Positions 11,541 to 22,714 of a DNA stretch of 64,000 nucleotides are shown piece after piece. A model generated the notes under the pieces. It saw only the letters and a program-made list of their open reading frames with translations. It searched no databases and was not told where the DNA came from. The translations under genes were made by a program, and so were the position numbers. Each line of letters begins with the position of its first letter. The stretch's first letter is position 1. This stretch comes from Cephalopachus bancanus (lineage: Eukaryota; Chordata; Mammalia; Primates; Tarsiidae), in NCBI GenBank assembly GCA_027257055.1, contig JAPVLO010000886.1, forward strand, positions 186,001 to 250,000, written 5' to 3'.

Positions 11541-12159
11541 GTTTTCTAGTTAAAGCTCCCAAAGAATTACAACTCTCTCATTCTTTCAAAACTGCCAATA
11601 ATAAATAACTAATAATAAAAATAAAACTGTCTTGAATATAGAGCTCTGCTGAGAATACATTCCTCCAGAGAGATAAATGGAATCATCGACTGTTTCATGT
11701 TGAATTGGAAGCTGAAAATAACAACTTCAATATGGTAAATTGGAAAAAAAGGAGAAAATCTGCATGATAGATTTGCAAAGCAGTAAAAATGTACAAGCTT
11801 AAAATATTTTAGATACTTTAAGAGCTAAATACTGGGAAGATGCCTGAGGCAAATGAGGCTCTAGGGGACTGAAATACCTTTTTAAAGCCCAGACCCTATC
11901 TTATGCAGTTTTAATGTAAACTTTGATAATTCAAGACTTTGTGGATCACTCAGGGGGAGTGCTTTTATTTCTGTATTATGGAAATCTGGCAGCATGATAG
12001 ATATTGGAGTTGAGTTGTGGTAAATATTAAGCTGCACCTTTAATGTTCATTTTATATCTCTGCTAAAGTTGTACTATATAGAATTATTCTCTGAGAGATA
12101 AAATTATACAATGACACCTCTATTAATATAGAAAAAGCTGCTAAATTATTTTGATGCCA
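11541..12159. other. AT-rich DNA, no gene seen
   Basis: Nothing recognisable beyond simple A/T-rich sequence. Confidence 0.5.
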
Positions 12160-12330
12160 TTATACTCTTGTGTCTATTTCCTCGTGGAAACTGTAATCTT
12201 TGTGAGAGCAAGGACGAGTGCATATGTCTACTTTGGCAATCACTCTACAATTAAGAGCTAGTCTGGTGAATGAGTGAATGAATGAATAAATAACTAGCCT
12301 GGTAAATGAATGTATGAATGAGTTAGAAAT
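12160..12330 (+). mobile_element. L2 3' end
   Basis: 'ctgtaatctttgtgagagcaagga' corresponds to the L2 phrase 'tgtaagctccttgagggcagggac'. It ends in 'gaatgaatgaataaata' repeats. A partial tandem copy (about 39 bp) extends the tail. Confidence 0.65.
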
Positions 12331-13039
12331 GTTATAGGAGACATTCTAGACTGTGGATTTCTCAGTTTTGGCACACTAGACACTCTTTCTACTTACTTAA
12401 AGGTGAGCTAGATGGCCAATTGTTGGCCTTTTAATTACACATAGAATATTCTCTTTATATATGACATACCTGAACTAACCTGATGGAAACTGGGTAGAGA
12501 CCTAAAATTGTTGGACTGAAATATTTGTCAATTGTACAATTTAATAATTTGCCTACATTATAAAAAATAACATGATTAATACTAAAGGTTCCATGTTATG
12601 GAGCTGGCTGTTATTTGCATATGTAAAATATTATAATAGTTAATATAAATCAAATTGCAAATTTTTGAGGGAAAATTAACTGAGAGAACTTTACTAGGCA
12701 AACACAAATGTATTGCTTAACGTTAAAATCAATGAAAATGGCTACACTGCAGAAACACATCTGCATATTCTTCCTCTATCATAGATCATCAAGTTAGGAA
12801 ATGAAGTACTATAGAGGTTGTATAATAGTTGTTCATTCATAATTATTCATGTATTTTGAAATATTACTTATCATCTAACTTATTTATTGGTAGTAGTTGG
12901 GGCATATAGCACATGATCTCCAAACAGTATACTATTCTTTATGTATATGTTTATATTTCAGGTATAGAACAGGTCATGGTGAAAAGATATTTACATCCTT
13001 AATTCATAGTCTGTGATTTTGCAAATAGCAGAAGCTTCT
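12331..13039. other. AT-rich DNA, no gene seen
   Basis: No repeat or gene recognised. Confidence 0.5.
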
Positions 13040-13170
13040 GTGGCTCATTTTCCACAAATATAAAAATAGGATAATATCATTTGCCATGATAAAATATTTA
13101 AGAACCAATTCAGTTAATGTATATTAAATAGCTAAGAGAGTGTCTGATTCAGAGGATGCTTAAAAATAAT
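13040..13170 (-). mobile_element. MIR fragment, reverse
   Basis: 'ctcattttccacaaatataaaaatagg' followed by 'agagagtgtctgattcagaggatgcttaaa' follows the antisense MIR order. Diverged. Confidence 0.5.
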
Positions 13171-13254
13171 AGATGCCAAAAATAGTTGAAGGACGAGAAG
13201 AAGAAAGGAGGAATGGGGACAAAGAGGATTTTATTTGTCCTAAAATAATCTCTA

Positions 13255-13365
13255 AAGATAGGAAAGACATGAATTATTAGCGTATTTCCATTTTACAGGT
13301 TAATAAACTGAGATACAGAGAGGTCAAGGAATTTTCTCAGTGTCACACAGTTTTTGATCCCTTGC
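13255..13365 (+). mobile_element. MIR fragment
   Basis: 'ccattttacaggttaataaact' followed by 'gatacagagaggtcaagga' and 'gtcacacag' is the conserved MIR core. Confidence 0.85.
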
Positions 13366-13431
13366 CATATGACAGCATTTTATTTATCTGCTCATTTTAA
13401 CACTGAAAACATTATATTTAACTATGAGTTT

Positions 13432-13555
13432 ATTGAACTGTGAGCTCCTCTAGGGGAGCGGTCTTATCCTATTCCTTTTTATTTGACTTTGAAAACATAC
13501 ATAGTACCCAAACAGCTTCTGTTAAATGTTTCATTAATTAATGAGTGATCTGGGA
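13432..13555 (+). mobile_element. L2 fragment
   Basis: 'gaactgtgagctcctctagggg' matches the L2 3' phrase. Followed by a degraded 'catagtacc...gttaaatgtttcatt' tail. Confidence 0.6.
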
Positions 13556-13775
13556 CCATAATTTATATCTGGTTATTTAAAATTTGATACTTCTTCCATG
13601 TATCATGCTTATTCATCTCAGTTATTCAGGAACTTATATATTACACAGAACGCAGTGATTTGTGATCAATAGTCTTTAAATGCACTTTTTAATATAAATT
13701 AGTTAACTAATGGGACTATTTTCTGACCTAGCTTCCTGTTTTTCTGAAATGGAGCCACATCTCTGTCTATTTGTA

Positions 13776-14215
13776 TTCTTTCCTAGGGCTATCATAACAA
13801 ATTGCCACAAAATTCGGTGGCTTAACACAACAGAAATTTATTCTCTCACTGTATCGCAGGCTAGAAGTCTGAAATCAAGATGTCCTCAGGGCCAAAGCGC
13901 TAGGGAAGAATCCTTTCTTGGCTCTTTCAACTTCTGGTTGCACTGGCAGTCCTTAGCATTCTTTGGTTTGTAATTACATTGCTCCAATGTTTGTCTACAT
14001 CTTCATATATGGTCTTTCTCTCTCTGTATGTCTGTGTGTGTCCTCTTTTTATAAGGACGCCAGTCATTGGATTTAAGTTTCCCTTAAATCCAGGATGATT
14101 TCATCTCTAGCTCCTTAACTAATTGCTTTTGCAGAGACCCTGTTTCCAAATAAGGTCACACTTTGAGGTGTGAGTAGATATGAATTTCTGGAAAATACTA
14201 TTTCACCCTCTGTAG
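13776..14215 (-). mobile_element. MLT1 (ERVL-MaLR) LTR, reverse
   Basis: 'cctagggctatcataacaaa', 'ggtggcttaacacaacagaa', 'ataaggacgccagtcattgg' and 'ccaaataaggtcacactttg' are the antisense MLT1 landmarks in order. Near full length for the family. Confidence 0.9.
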
Positions 14216-14734
14216 CTATTGCTTTATTTGAGTTGATAGTGTTAAGAAAGGTTTAGTGAACTCTGACAAACTTAAAAACAATAAATTCAAATTTTTAAAA
14301 AGGGAGCTTTATCTTGGGCTTTAGTTTACTTAGGTGATTTGAAATAAAGTTGAAAATTCTACAGAAAATATGCTGTAAGTAGAAGTTCAGCATGAATTTG
14401 CTGGAGGAGTTTGAAATAAGGACAATATACTCGAGCCAACTAAGAAATCAGGGAAACCATATGCTAATCCCAGAGGATAATATTTTTCCACCTAGAAAAT
14501 AAACAAAAGACAGCACCAGATATCAAACAATTATAGTAATATCTCAATCTGTTATAAGCAAGGAAATATTACATTGAAACTAAATCTTTAGGAATAAATC
14601 ATGAGGAACACAACTGTAGTCTAGGTTCAAGTCACTATCAGAAATGATATACATAACTAGAAACTATTCTTTATTTAGAATGACTACAATTGTGTATAGC
14701 TTTCACTTGAGATCCATGCTAATAAACTAGTGAT
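14216..14734. other. AT-rich DNA, no gene seen
   Basis: No repeat or gene recognised. Confidence 0.5.
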
Positions 14735-14990
14735 ATTATTTTCTTTCTATTGATACATAATAATGCATGTAATATTTTGATGCATGTATGCAGTGTGTAA
14801 TGATCAAACTAGGGTAATTAGTATATCTACCACCTCAAAAGTTTATTATTTATTTATTTTGGGAACAATGAACATCTTTTAGCTATTCTGAAATAATAAA
14901 TTATTGTTAACTATACTCACCTTACTGTGCTATCAAACACAGATTGAAGAAATAAGTTTTAGTGATTCTATTTTATAAGACAGTTTTGTC
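14735..14990 (-). mobile_element. L1M 3' UTR fragment, reverse
   Basis: 'tgtaatgatcaaactaggg', 'ccacctcaaaagtttattat' and 'aataaattattgttaactat' follow the antisense order of the old L1M 3' UTR. Diverged and non-coding. Confidence 0.7.
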
Positions 14991-16199
14991 TATCCTGGAG
15001 CTTATCTCTGGTTTTTAAATTTTTATTTCTTATCGTGGCTATAGTTTGTCATGCTTTCATCTAATATGAAAACCTAGTATTCACAGAATTAAGCAATTTG
15101 CAAGTTATTGCATTTTTTAAATGCTTTATTTCTAGTAAATAAGAAAGATCATTTGTATTCTGTTTTTTTCTCATAATCATCTTATTGCTTTGATGTTCAT
15201 TTTGTAAACATCTACAAGCTTTAATAGAGACAATGTAGCATTCTCAGTCAGATTTTTACATTTCACAAGAAGGACACATTAAGGTGATCTGTAATTTAAA
15301 ATGATATTGGAAACATTTGCATATGTCTTTAGCAGCAAACAAAGGTATCTTTACAGAAAATTTGAACAATTAAAAATGAAATATTATTTCAACTGACATG
15401 CAGAAAGTGGATGTGTCTGTCACATTGCTTTTGTTGTTGTCATAGTATAAGAATGTTTCAGGGCAAGAGTAAGTTTTTGAGTAAGTCAAAAGGATTATGT
15501 GAGAAAAAGGTGCAGTTGTACTCTAACTCATCTATGGCTCCTGCTAAGAAGCTGGGAATTTGGTATCATCAGTAATATTCTGTTTTTGGATCATCTTGGA
15601 AATAATTTTCTTCTTGTTTAGCTTTGTTAGATCGACTATAGCATCCATTTTGAAAAAAATTATTGTTTTCTTTTTTTTACCATTTAACTTGACTCTTATT
15701 CTGGTATTTTATATAATCTTTTCATTTTCAAATGAGAAGATACAGAATTCATTTAAAAAATCATTTTTACTAGATTTAATCTGGTATTCAATTTCTTTAG
15801 TCTTTGTCTAGCAAATGCAATGTCCATTGTCCCATGACATAGTATCTCTTCTTCCAACTTTCTTTTCTTTTATATTTTAACAATAAAGTAGTTTTGATTT
15901 TAATAAATAATAAGTTGATTGCCTTTTTCAAAGCACCATTCACTTTAACAGAAGGAATTTTCTTATTTAAAATATGTATTCAAATGATGGCTAAATTTAG
16001 ATGAGGAAATAGGTAACCTTTCAACACTCAGAACGGTTAATTTTGGTACTTTGTTGACTGGTATCAACTCATATAGTAGAATAGTTATGCTATATTATTT
16101 TATTAATGTAATAAAACTAATTTTGGACATCAGCATATAACGTTTAAAAGATTTGGACAGGAATAGTTAGCTTTTAGTTGTAAAGTTAATGAGTTAAAA
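14991..16199. other. AT-rich DNA, no gene seen
   Basis: The open frame at 15560-15811 is hydrophobic only because of T-rich composition. No supporting motif. Confidence 0.5.
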
Positions 16200-16519
16200 A
16201 TAAATTACTTTGTTGGTGAGGATGTGGAGAAATTGGAACCCTTATGCACTACTAGAGAGAATGTAAAATGATACAGCTGGTTTGGAAAACAGTCTGGCAG
16301 ACTCTCAAACAATTAAACGTCACCAGATGACCCAGTAATTACACAACAAGTTATATACACAAGATAAATGGAAATATATGCCCACAAAGAAACTTAAACA
16401 CGAATGTTTATAGTGTTATTCATAATATCCAAAATGTTCAACCAACACAAATGTCCATATACAGTTTAATGCTTAAATAAAATGTGATATATATATATAT
16501 GCATATATATATGATGTTT

Positions 16520-16740
16520 AAAAAGTGACACATTTTAAGTATGACTTTGACTCAAAAGATGGCATTAATAAAATGAATTCTAGCATCACCACGGGACAGG
16601 CAGGACAGTCAATGAAAATGGCAGATGCACGGTTGTGCAAGCATCATGCTGCACATTGCTACTGTAATTTAATTCAACTTTGAAAAGTAATACATAGATA
16701 ACATCTATTAAAATGTGTATACATTTTTGGCACTCTTGTA
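16520..16740. other. Unassigned segment between TA repeats
   Basis: Not L1 or mariner by eye. It lies between two TA-rich tracts inside the split L1. It may be another old TA-targeting element, but no inverted ends are apparent. Confidence 0.3.
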
Positions 16741-16741
16741 T

Positions 16742-16748
16742 ATATGTA

Positions 16749-16795
<47 letters not shown>

Positions 16796-16810
16796 GTATA
16801 TATATATATA
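16742..16810. repeat. (TG)n/(TA)n microsatellite
   Basis: About eight TG units followed by TA units with CATA interruptions, immediately upstream of the mariner end. Confidence 0.95.
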
Positions 16811-17382
16811 TGAGAGGGGACCCCCCAGAAAAATGGGAATTATCTTTTGGAGGGCAGTCCCCTTATAATACAGTCTTCCCCTGCTACATAAATGTTCTAG
16901 GAACTCATCAGTGTGCCAGCTACCATTGTTGTGAGAGACTGTGTTCAGTTTCAGTGAATTTTTTTTCACTTTTTTTGGAGATTATTTCAATGCATTTGTG
17001 CATTCCATGATGGGTGATTTACTAGCTGCCCACACTGCACTGAGTGTTCAACAGATTTTGACCAAAAACAGCATGAACCCCATACTCCAACCTCCCTATT
17101 CACCTGATCTTGCACTTAGTGACTTTTTTTTGTTGCTTACCAGAGTGACAAAAGTCCTCAAAGGGAAAAGTTTTACCAATGTGGAAGAGGTGAAACAAAA
17201 AGAGGCAGAAGCACCCAAAGGCATCAAAATTGACTAGTTCAAAAACTCTTTTGAGAAGTGAAAAAATGTCTCAATATATGTACTGCATCAAATAGTACTT
17301 TGAAAGTGACTGAAATTTAAACATATAAGAATAGATTCACATTTTTTGTAAATAAATTTCATTTTAGGGGGTCTCCCTTGTA
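16811..17382 (+). mobile_element. Mariner (Tc1/mariner), internally deleted, copy 1
   Basis: Imperfect inverted ends: 'tgagaggggaccccccag' on the left and, reversed, 'tacaagggagaccccctaaa' on the right, in a TA-rich target. The C-terminal transposase part is readable at 17010-17236, with PPYSPDL at 17091-17111 and an FTNVEEVKQK segment. The catalytic first Asp region is deleted. At about 572 bp it is under half the usual 1.3 kb. Non-autonomous and dead. Confidence 0.88.
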
Positions 17383-17865
17383 CTTATATATATATATACA
17401 CACACAGACATACACACAATGAAATATTATTTAGCTGTTTAAAAGAAATGAATTACTGAAACATGCTTCAACATAAATGAATCTTCAGGTCATTATGCTA
17501 AATGAACGAATCTAGTCACAAAAGATAATGTATTATATGATTCCATTCACATTTCCAGTACAGGAAAATTTATAGAGACAGAAAATAGATTTGTGGTTGT
17601 TTAAAGCTAGAGATAAGGAGATGGAGGAACAAATAAGTGATAGCTAAAGGAGATGGAGTGCCTTTTGTTGTTTTTGTTTTTTGAGGTGATGAGAATGACC
17701 TAAAGGCGACTGTGGTGATGGTTACAGATATCTGCGAATATACTGAAAAAAACTGAACTGACACTTTAAAAGGGTGAATTATATGATATGTGAATTTTGT
17801 ATCAATAAAGATGTTAAAATAACTTACCTTTAATAGTACTTAGCAGAAGTAAAATTCTTACAAAT

Positions 17866-18058
17866 TGCAGCTGCTCATTGAAGCACTTCATTTAATAATT
17901 TAACTCTCTTTAGACATACTCTAGAGTTGGAACTGTTATTTCTCCATTCTATAGATGATCGGATTAGGGCAAAACATAGCACAGGTAATAAGTGGAAGAG
18001 CCAGGAGGTGAACTTAGGCAATATGGCTCCAGAATGTATGCTTTTAACTAAGATTCAT
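17866..18058 (+). mobile_element. MIR SINE
   Basis: 'ctccattctatagatgatcgg' followed by 'ataagtggaagagccaggaggtgaactta' and 'ctccagaatgtatgct' is the MIR core and 3' order. The 61-codon frame here is incidental. Confidence 0.8.
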
Positions 18059-18129
18059 AATTTACTATTATGTATTACTCTGATCACCTATAATCATATA
18101 ATTATAGAATAGAGGAATATATTTTATTC

Positions 18130-18640
18130 TTTAATTCAGTCTATAAATATTTATCGCAGGTTGTAATGTAGCAACCTCAAATCTTAGAGGGCTTATGTGT
18201 AAGGTTCTCTGCCTGTTCCAGAGAAGTCACCTGGAAGTCCAGCAGGGAAAGGCATTGGTTTATTAGAACTTATACAAAGCATTCATGGCAGCCAGTCCTG
18301 AAGAAAGAATCTGTGCCTCAAGACAGTGCAGCAAGCAGTTTTATAATCAAGCAAATTAACTTAAGTTGCTATATGGTGTTTATAATTACGGTGAGTAAGG
18401 GTGCCACCCACATTGTACTCAACATTGCTCAGTCACCTGTATCCAGTGACTCATTATTGAGAATATGCATATCCTGCAAAGACCAGCCTTGGTCAGAGGC
18501 TGCTCTTGAGGAAGGGGGCAGGAAGGAACCAGGTAGGGGGGAAAGCAGTCTATGTCTAGATAATTACTTCACACAGGTCTACTTTGTGTCAGGCACTTTT
18601 TTAAGCATTGAAAACATAACAATATTCTAAAGTTTACCAG
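18130..18640 (+). mobile_element. L2/MIR 3' fragment, split by a solo LTR
   Basis: 'tataaatatttatcgcaggt' joins across the LTR to 'ctactttgtgtcaggcac' and 'aagcattgaaaacataac'. This restores the common phrase 'aatatttattgagtgtctactatgtg'. The host site thus confirms the LTR boundaries. Confidence 0.65.
18162..18573 (-). mobile_element. Solo ERV LTR with 5-bp TSD
   Basis: On the minus strand the 412-bp element starts TGTGAAGTAA and ends CATTACA, giving TG...CA ends. The flanks repeat 'caggt' at 18157-18161 and 18574-18578. A polyadenylation signal AATAAA lies on the minus strand near 18257-18262, leaving a U5 of about 90 bp. No internal ERV sequence is present. Family not identified. Confidence 0.75.
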
Positions 18641-18778
18641 CCCAGGCAACTTGGCAAGACCTCGTCTCTACAACAAATCCAAAAATTAGCTGATTAGGCG
18701 TAGTGCACGCGCCTATAGTTCCAGCTACTTGGAAGGCTGAGGTGAAAGGATTGCCGGAGCCCAGAAAAAAAAAAAAAG
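18640..18778 (+). mobile_element. Alu fragment with tail joined to mid-right arm
   Basis: Begins inside the left arm ('cccaggcaacttggcaagac') and runs to 'ggagcccag', where a 13-A tract starts. The last part of the right arm is missing, so it is truncated at both ends. Confidence 0.85.
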
Positions 18779-19374
18779 AAAGATAAAAAGCTACCCATAA
18801 GAAAAGAAAAATAATCTGTCAATCTAGAAACTTAGATGTAGTAGGAAAAATACTCACCTATTGGTGGTGTCAGAATTTTTTCATATCATGAGGTTAATAA
18901 GAACATATAAAACTGCTTGACTGATGCATATTATGCAAACATCTGAGTGAATAAACATTCATACTGGTTAGCTTTTCTCTCCCTCCTCACTATATGTAAT
19001 TTAATCTGGACAATAATTTTGTTGATTTAATGATGGTCATTTGAGAGCAAATATTTAAATAAGGGAATAAAAAAATCTATGTTTCTATTAAAATAGAAGT
19101 TGCTTTCAACATGCTTTTCCCCATCCAGCATTGATTTAAAAATGAGTCTATCATCAAATCTGGCATCAGTTTGCCAACCTACTTGAATGCCTGCCAATAT
19201 ATTTAGCTAGAAATGTGGACATTTGATCCATTTTTTATATGGTATTTTCACCTTCTACAAAAGAGAATGAATCTGAAAGGACAACTGGTCTAAATGTTTC
19301 TGGAGTCTTACAAAGTAAATTAATCCATCTGCTAAGGGTGCCTGAGGGGGGAAAAATGTCTTAAATAAAATGAA
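18779..19374. other. AT-rich DNA, no gene seen
   Basis: No repeat or gene recognised. Confidence 0.5.
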
Positions 19375-19381
19375 CAGAGTG

Positions 19382-19382
<1 letters not shown>

Positions 19383-19412
<30 letters not shown>

Positions 19413-19690
19413 TTGGAGTCTCACTCTGTCGCCCAGACTGGAATGCAGTGGCCGCTCCCAGCCACCGCAGCCTCGACCTGCTGGGCTCCGGTGATCCTTC
19501 TGCCTCAGCCTTCCAAGTAGCCAGAATTACAGGCATGTGCTACCATGCCCGGCTGATTTTTTTTTTTTGATTTATCGTAGAGACGAGGTCTCACTGCCCA
19601 GGCGGGTCTCGAACCCGCGGGCTCAGGCAATCCACTCACCTCAGCCTCCCAAAGGTACGGGATTACAGGCTGAGCCACCGAGCCCGGCTT
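19383..19690 (-). mobile_element. Young-type Alu
   Basis: Long poly(T) (19387-19409), complete dimer, derived right arm 'gtggccgctcccagccac'. TSD 'cagagtga' at 19375-19382 and 19691-19698. Confidence 0.95.
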
Positions 19691-19698
19691 CAGAGTGA

Positions 19699-20258
19699 CT
19701 TTACCATGATGGTTTTAATAGGATTTAGTTGAACAGAGTAGAATTAAGATGTCCCTAAGAACCACCAAAATTAGTCTTAACATTTAGCAATTGTATTCTG
19801 ATGTCGTATAGATATTTCTTATGTTTGCTCCTAATTCATGAATTTCTAGCCAGCTTAATTCTTTTTTCTTTAATTAAGAGATGTGTTCATGCTTGAAATA
19901 AAGGCCCGCTCATTTAAAAATGAATGAAAAATAAGTGATATCATAAGAGCCTTTTCATGGTTAATGCCTAAGTGAGCTGAGCATATAACTTTTATTGTCA
20001 ATTGAAAGATTTTATGTGGCTCTTCATATTATTGCAGAAAATATACAATGCTATTCTATTCCTTTACTGAAACCACTGAAGAATGTAGCAGATGGAAGTA
20101 GTTTAAGCAGAAGAATAAAATTGTGCACTATTGCATTGAGAATATTGACTTTTTTTAAAAAATGTATTTGCGGTAACCTAATTGGACCTTTTTTGTTTTT
20201 GTTTTTGTTTTGTTTCATTTTCCTTTGCTTCCCTCACCTCCATTTTATCCTAAACCAG
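19699..20258. other. AT-rich DNA leading to a polypyrimidine tract
   Basis: No repeat family recognised. 20186-20250 is a T/C-rich tract (TTTTTG units, then 'cattttcctttgcttccctc') immediately before the candidate acceptor at 20258. Confidence 0.5.
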
Positions 20259-20288
20259 CGGAAATACGAGGGGAAAAAGCCAGGAAAG
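20259..20288 (+). CDS. Candidate 30-nt microexon (unidentified gene)
   Basis: The exon is bounded by a polypyrimidine tract and 'aaaccag' acceptor (AG at 20257-20258) and by a near-consensus donor, 'aaag|gtaaga', at 20289. Thirty nucleotides keep frame. In phase 0 it reads RKYEGKKPGK, a basic hydrophilic decapeptide, and the other two phases are also open. It contains a CpG, and its base composition is unlike the AT-rich flanks. I do not recognise the gene. The upstream and downstream exons are not in this window, which would place the window in a large intron pair. A chance match to splice signals is possible, because part of the pyrimidine tract is a simple TTTTTG repeat. Confidence 0.35.
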
Positions 20289-21524
20289 GTAAGATTGTAG
20301 AACTAAATTGATTTTAAAACATATTGTATTCTTTTTCTTAAATTACTGAAGCTACAGTAGTTACTCCATAGAGTTAAAATTGTGTATTTAAGATGACATA
20401 TGTTATGGTTCTGCCTTAAAAGAAATTCAAGCTGAGCTGTCTCCACATTTTGTACCACTTACACAGTCCTGGAAGCAATTTTCAAGTCTTATCTTATTTC
20501 TCACCAATAATTTCTTTTTCAACTGTGCCAAAACAACAGACTGTTGACAGTATCATTTTGTGAATGTTTTGGTAATACAGTTATTTCATGACAAAGTTTA
20601 GCAATAAAAATGGAACCATATTTGTATCAATTCATATTTTAGCAGTGACTGCAAATGTTAGTGAAAATGAATCATAAAGATGTCTGGTAGGATCACAAGA
20701 AAGAATATTATAACTAAACAAGGTTAATTAGCAAAATGATGCTCTCAGAGAAAGCAGGCTTTGGAATATCATAGTTCAATGTGAAAATTTTAAAGTTCTC
20801 AAATATATATGAAAAATCCAGTCTTCTAGAAAAAAGTTGTTTTTCTACTGTTAAAATGTTTTTTCACAGTTAAATTTGAATTACCTCACTAGTTAAGCTA
20901 CACTACCACTAAAAGTAAACAATTATCCAGTTGTTTCCTGACTTTTTTCTAGCATTTATGCCTTGATTTCTTATCATGTTTTGAGGTTGAGGGAAATGGA
21001 TTTTTCCTTAAATTTCTGATGGAAGGTATTTCAGAAATTAAATTCAGTAAGTCTCAAATTCTACCCATATTAGTCACCAAAATGTTTCCATTACTGTTGT
21101 TGGATTAAATATACATAATCTTCAAGATGAATTATCTTATTCTAGTTTGAGAGACCAAATTTTACATATGAAAAAGAACTTGCTGGAGAGCCGTCTAGAC
21201 TATGTCAGGAAGTAATCTGTTTGCCTTAAATGCCTTCATCAAGTGTGAGAATTAACTGAAAATGGAGTTTGACTAGAATGCCAAAATGAATTTCCATTAA
21301 TGTTTGAAAGACAAAGTAAAATAACAGCGTCAGAGAGTTTTAAATCTATATGCCTTTCTGAGATTTTTTAAATGCCTGTCTGAATTATTTTGTGTATCAT
21401 GTGGTCTTGAAGTGATGAATTTTTGAAAGTCAAATCCTGCCAGAAGGCAAAAGTTTATAGAAGAGTTATCCAATTAAAAGGAGGGAAGTAAGGATAATAA
21501 AATATCATGAACTGCTACTATGTG

Positions 21525-21526
<2 letters not shown>
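20289..21526. other. AT-rich DNA, no gene seen
   Basis: Downstream of the candidate donor. No repeat family recognised until the TA tract. Confidence 0.5.
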
Positions 21527-21568
<42 letters not shown>

Positions 21569-21690
21569 TTTATATATAATGTAAAGTTACATATATACAT
21601 ATATACAAGTATATATTCAGGTATTGATATTGTGTGTTTGTGAGTGTATATATACACATATACACAAACTTTATAAACATATATACAAAC

Positions 21691-21739
<49 letters not shown>
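21527..21739. repeat. (TA)n and (CA)n microsatellite cluster
   Basis: A TA run at 21527-21562, imperfect ATATAC/GTATAT, then about 23 CA units at 21694-21739. The open frames on both strands are pure repeat translation. Confidence 0.97.
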
Positions 21740-21741
<2 letters not shown>

Positions 21742-21842
21742 GAGGGGTGATGAGAAAAAGAAGCTTAACAGATATTGTGTTCGGACGTTTCCACCATTCT
21801 AGTAAATTTGGAAATGGACCTGTTGTTCAGTAATATAAAAGT

Positions 21843-22020
21843 TAGCTAGCCTGGGCAACATAGTAAGACCTTGCCTCTGCAAAAAACTTTAAAAAATTAG
21901 CCAGGCATGGTGATACATGCCTGTCATTCTAGTTACTCAGGAGACTGAAGAGGGTGGATTGCTTGCTTGAACCCAGGAGTTTGAGGCTGTGATGAGCTGT
22001 GATTATGCCACTGCTCTCTA
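21843..22020 (+). mobile_element. Old Alu fragment
   Basis: Starts within the left arm ('agcctgggcaacatagtaag') and runs through 'ttagccaggcatggtg' to 'tatgccactgctctctag'. No clear tail. A short Alu-head-like piece, 'ccaagtgcggtggctctg', lies at 22061-22078. Confidence 0.8.
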
Positions 22021-22080
22021 GTCAAAATTTTGAAAAACAGAAATGCTGGCAATTTTTTTCCAAGTGCGGTGGCTCTGTAA

Positions 22081-22714
22081 GTTGGGACATATCTTTGTTT
22101 TTAAAATTAAGACTCTGTATACAGTGCCCTGATATAAATCCATGTTCCAGTTCAGAAAATACTTAAGTCATGGCATTTCAATATAAAATGCTTCCATAGC
22201 AGATTGTCAAACATCGCTATATAACCAGAAGGATCAATGGAAAATGAGGATTTTAGTAAAGGACAATTTTTTTTGGTCAAAAAAATAGAAATCTGAACTT
22301 AGATAGGGAAAACTTTCTTCAAATGAAAGACTATTGCAGCCAATAAGAAGAAGGCACTGATTTTAGAAATTGCAAGAATCTCAAAATTCAATAGAAGAGG
22401 CATTTCTTTTAAATGGTCAGAAGGAACAAGTGAATATAAACAGAATCTTTACGAGGACACTCAACAAGCAAGAAAAATGTTCAGTGTGGTCCAATAGGAA
22501 AAGCATCTCACTGTGGTCAGCTGATTTCCAGGAGCAGCTAATGGTCTAAACGCATTCCACTTTTTTAGTGCTTGCTCAGGCTTGGAATCAAGCCAAGTTT
22601 AGAGGCCTGTGGAAAGAAGAGAAACTTGACTAAAGTTTGGTCAAGACATAGCAGAGTGTTAAAAGTGGGCAACTGTGAACACTTGATCAAATTTTTCTGC
22701 CAGTTTTCTATACT
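22081..22714. other. AT-rich DNA, no gene seen
   Basis: No repeat or gene recognised. Confidence 0.45.

Larger units (their letters stand above)
16200..17825 (+). mobile_element. L1M 3' end, split by mariner and TA repeats
   Basis: 'ggtgaggatgtggagaaattgg' and 'gtcattcataatatcc'-like phrases of ORF2 lie at 16215-16480. The remainder resumes at 17410 ('gaaatattatttagctgtt') and runs into an L1M 3' UTR to about 17825. The intervening DNA is TA/TG repeats, an unassigned 240-bp stretch and a mariner. Confidence 0.75.

Noticed and set aside
16586..16969. 127-codon antisense frame
   Set aside because: Its middle is translated TA/TG microsatellite and its ends cross a mariner boundary.
17010..17236. 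Possible functional transposase fragment
   Set aside because: The N-terminal half and first catalytic Asp are deleted, and the frame ends early. A dead element.
18313..18630. 105-codon open frame
   Set aside because: Lies antisense in the solo LTR and runs into the flanking L2/MIR. No retroviral or cellular motif.
19610..19625. 'ctcgaacccgcgggctc', like a tRNA T-arm / B box
   Set aside because: It is the Pol III B box of the Alu left arm, reversed. No cloverleaf is possible around it.
21527..21739. Regular repeats resembling an array
   Set aside because: Dinucleotide microsatellites without spacers, not a CRISPR array. The genome is eukaryotic.
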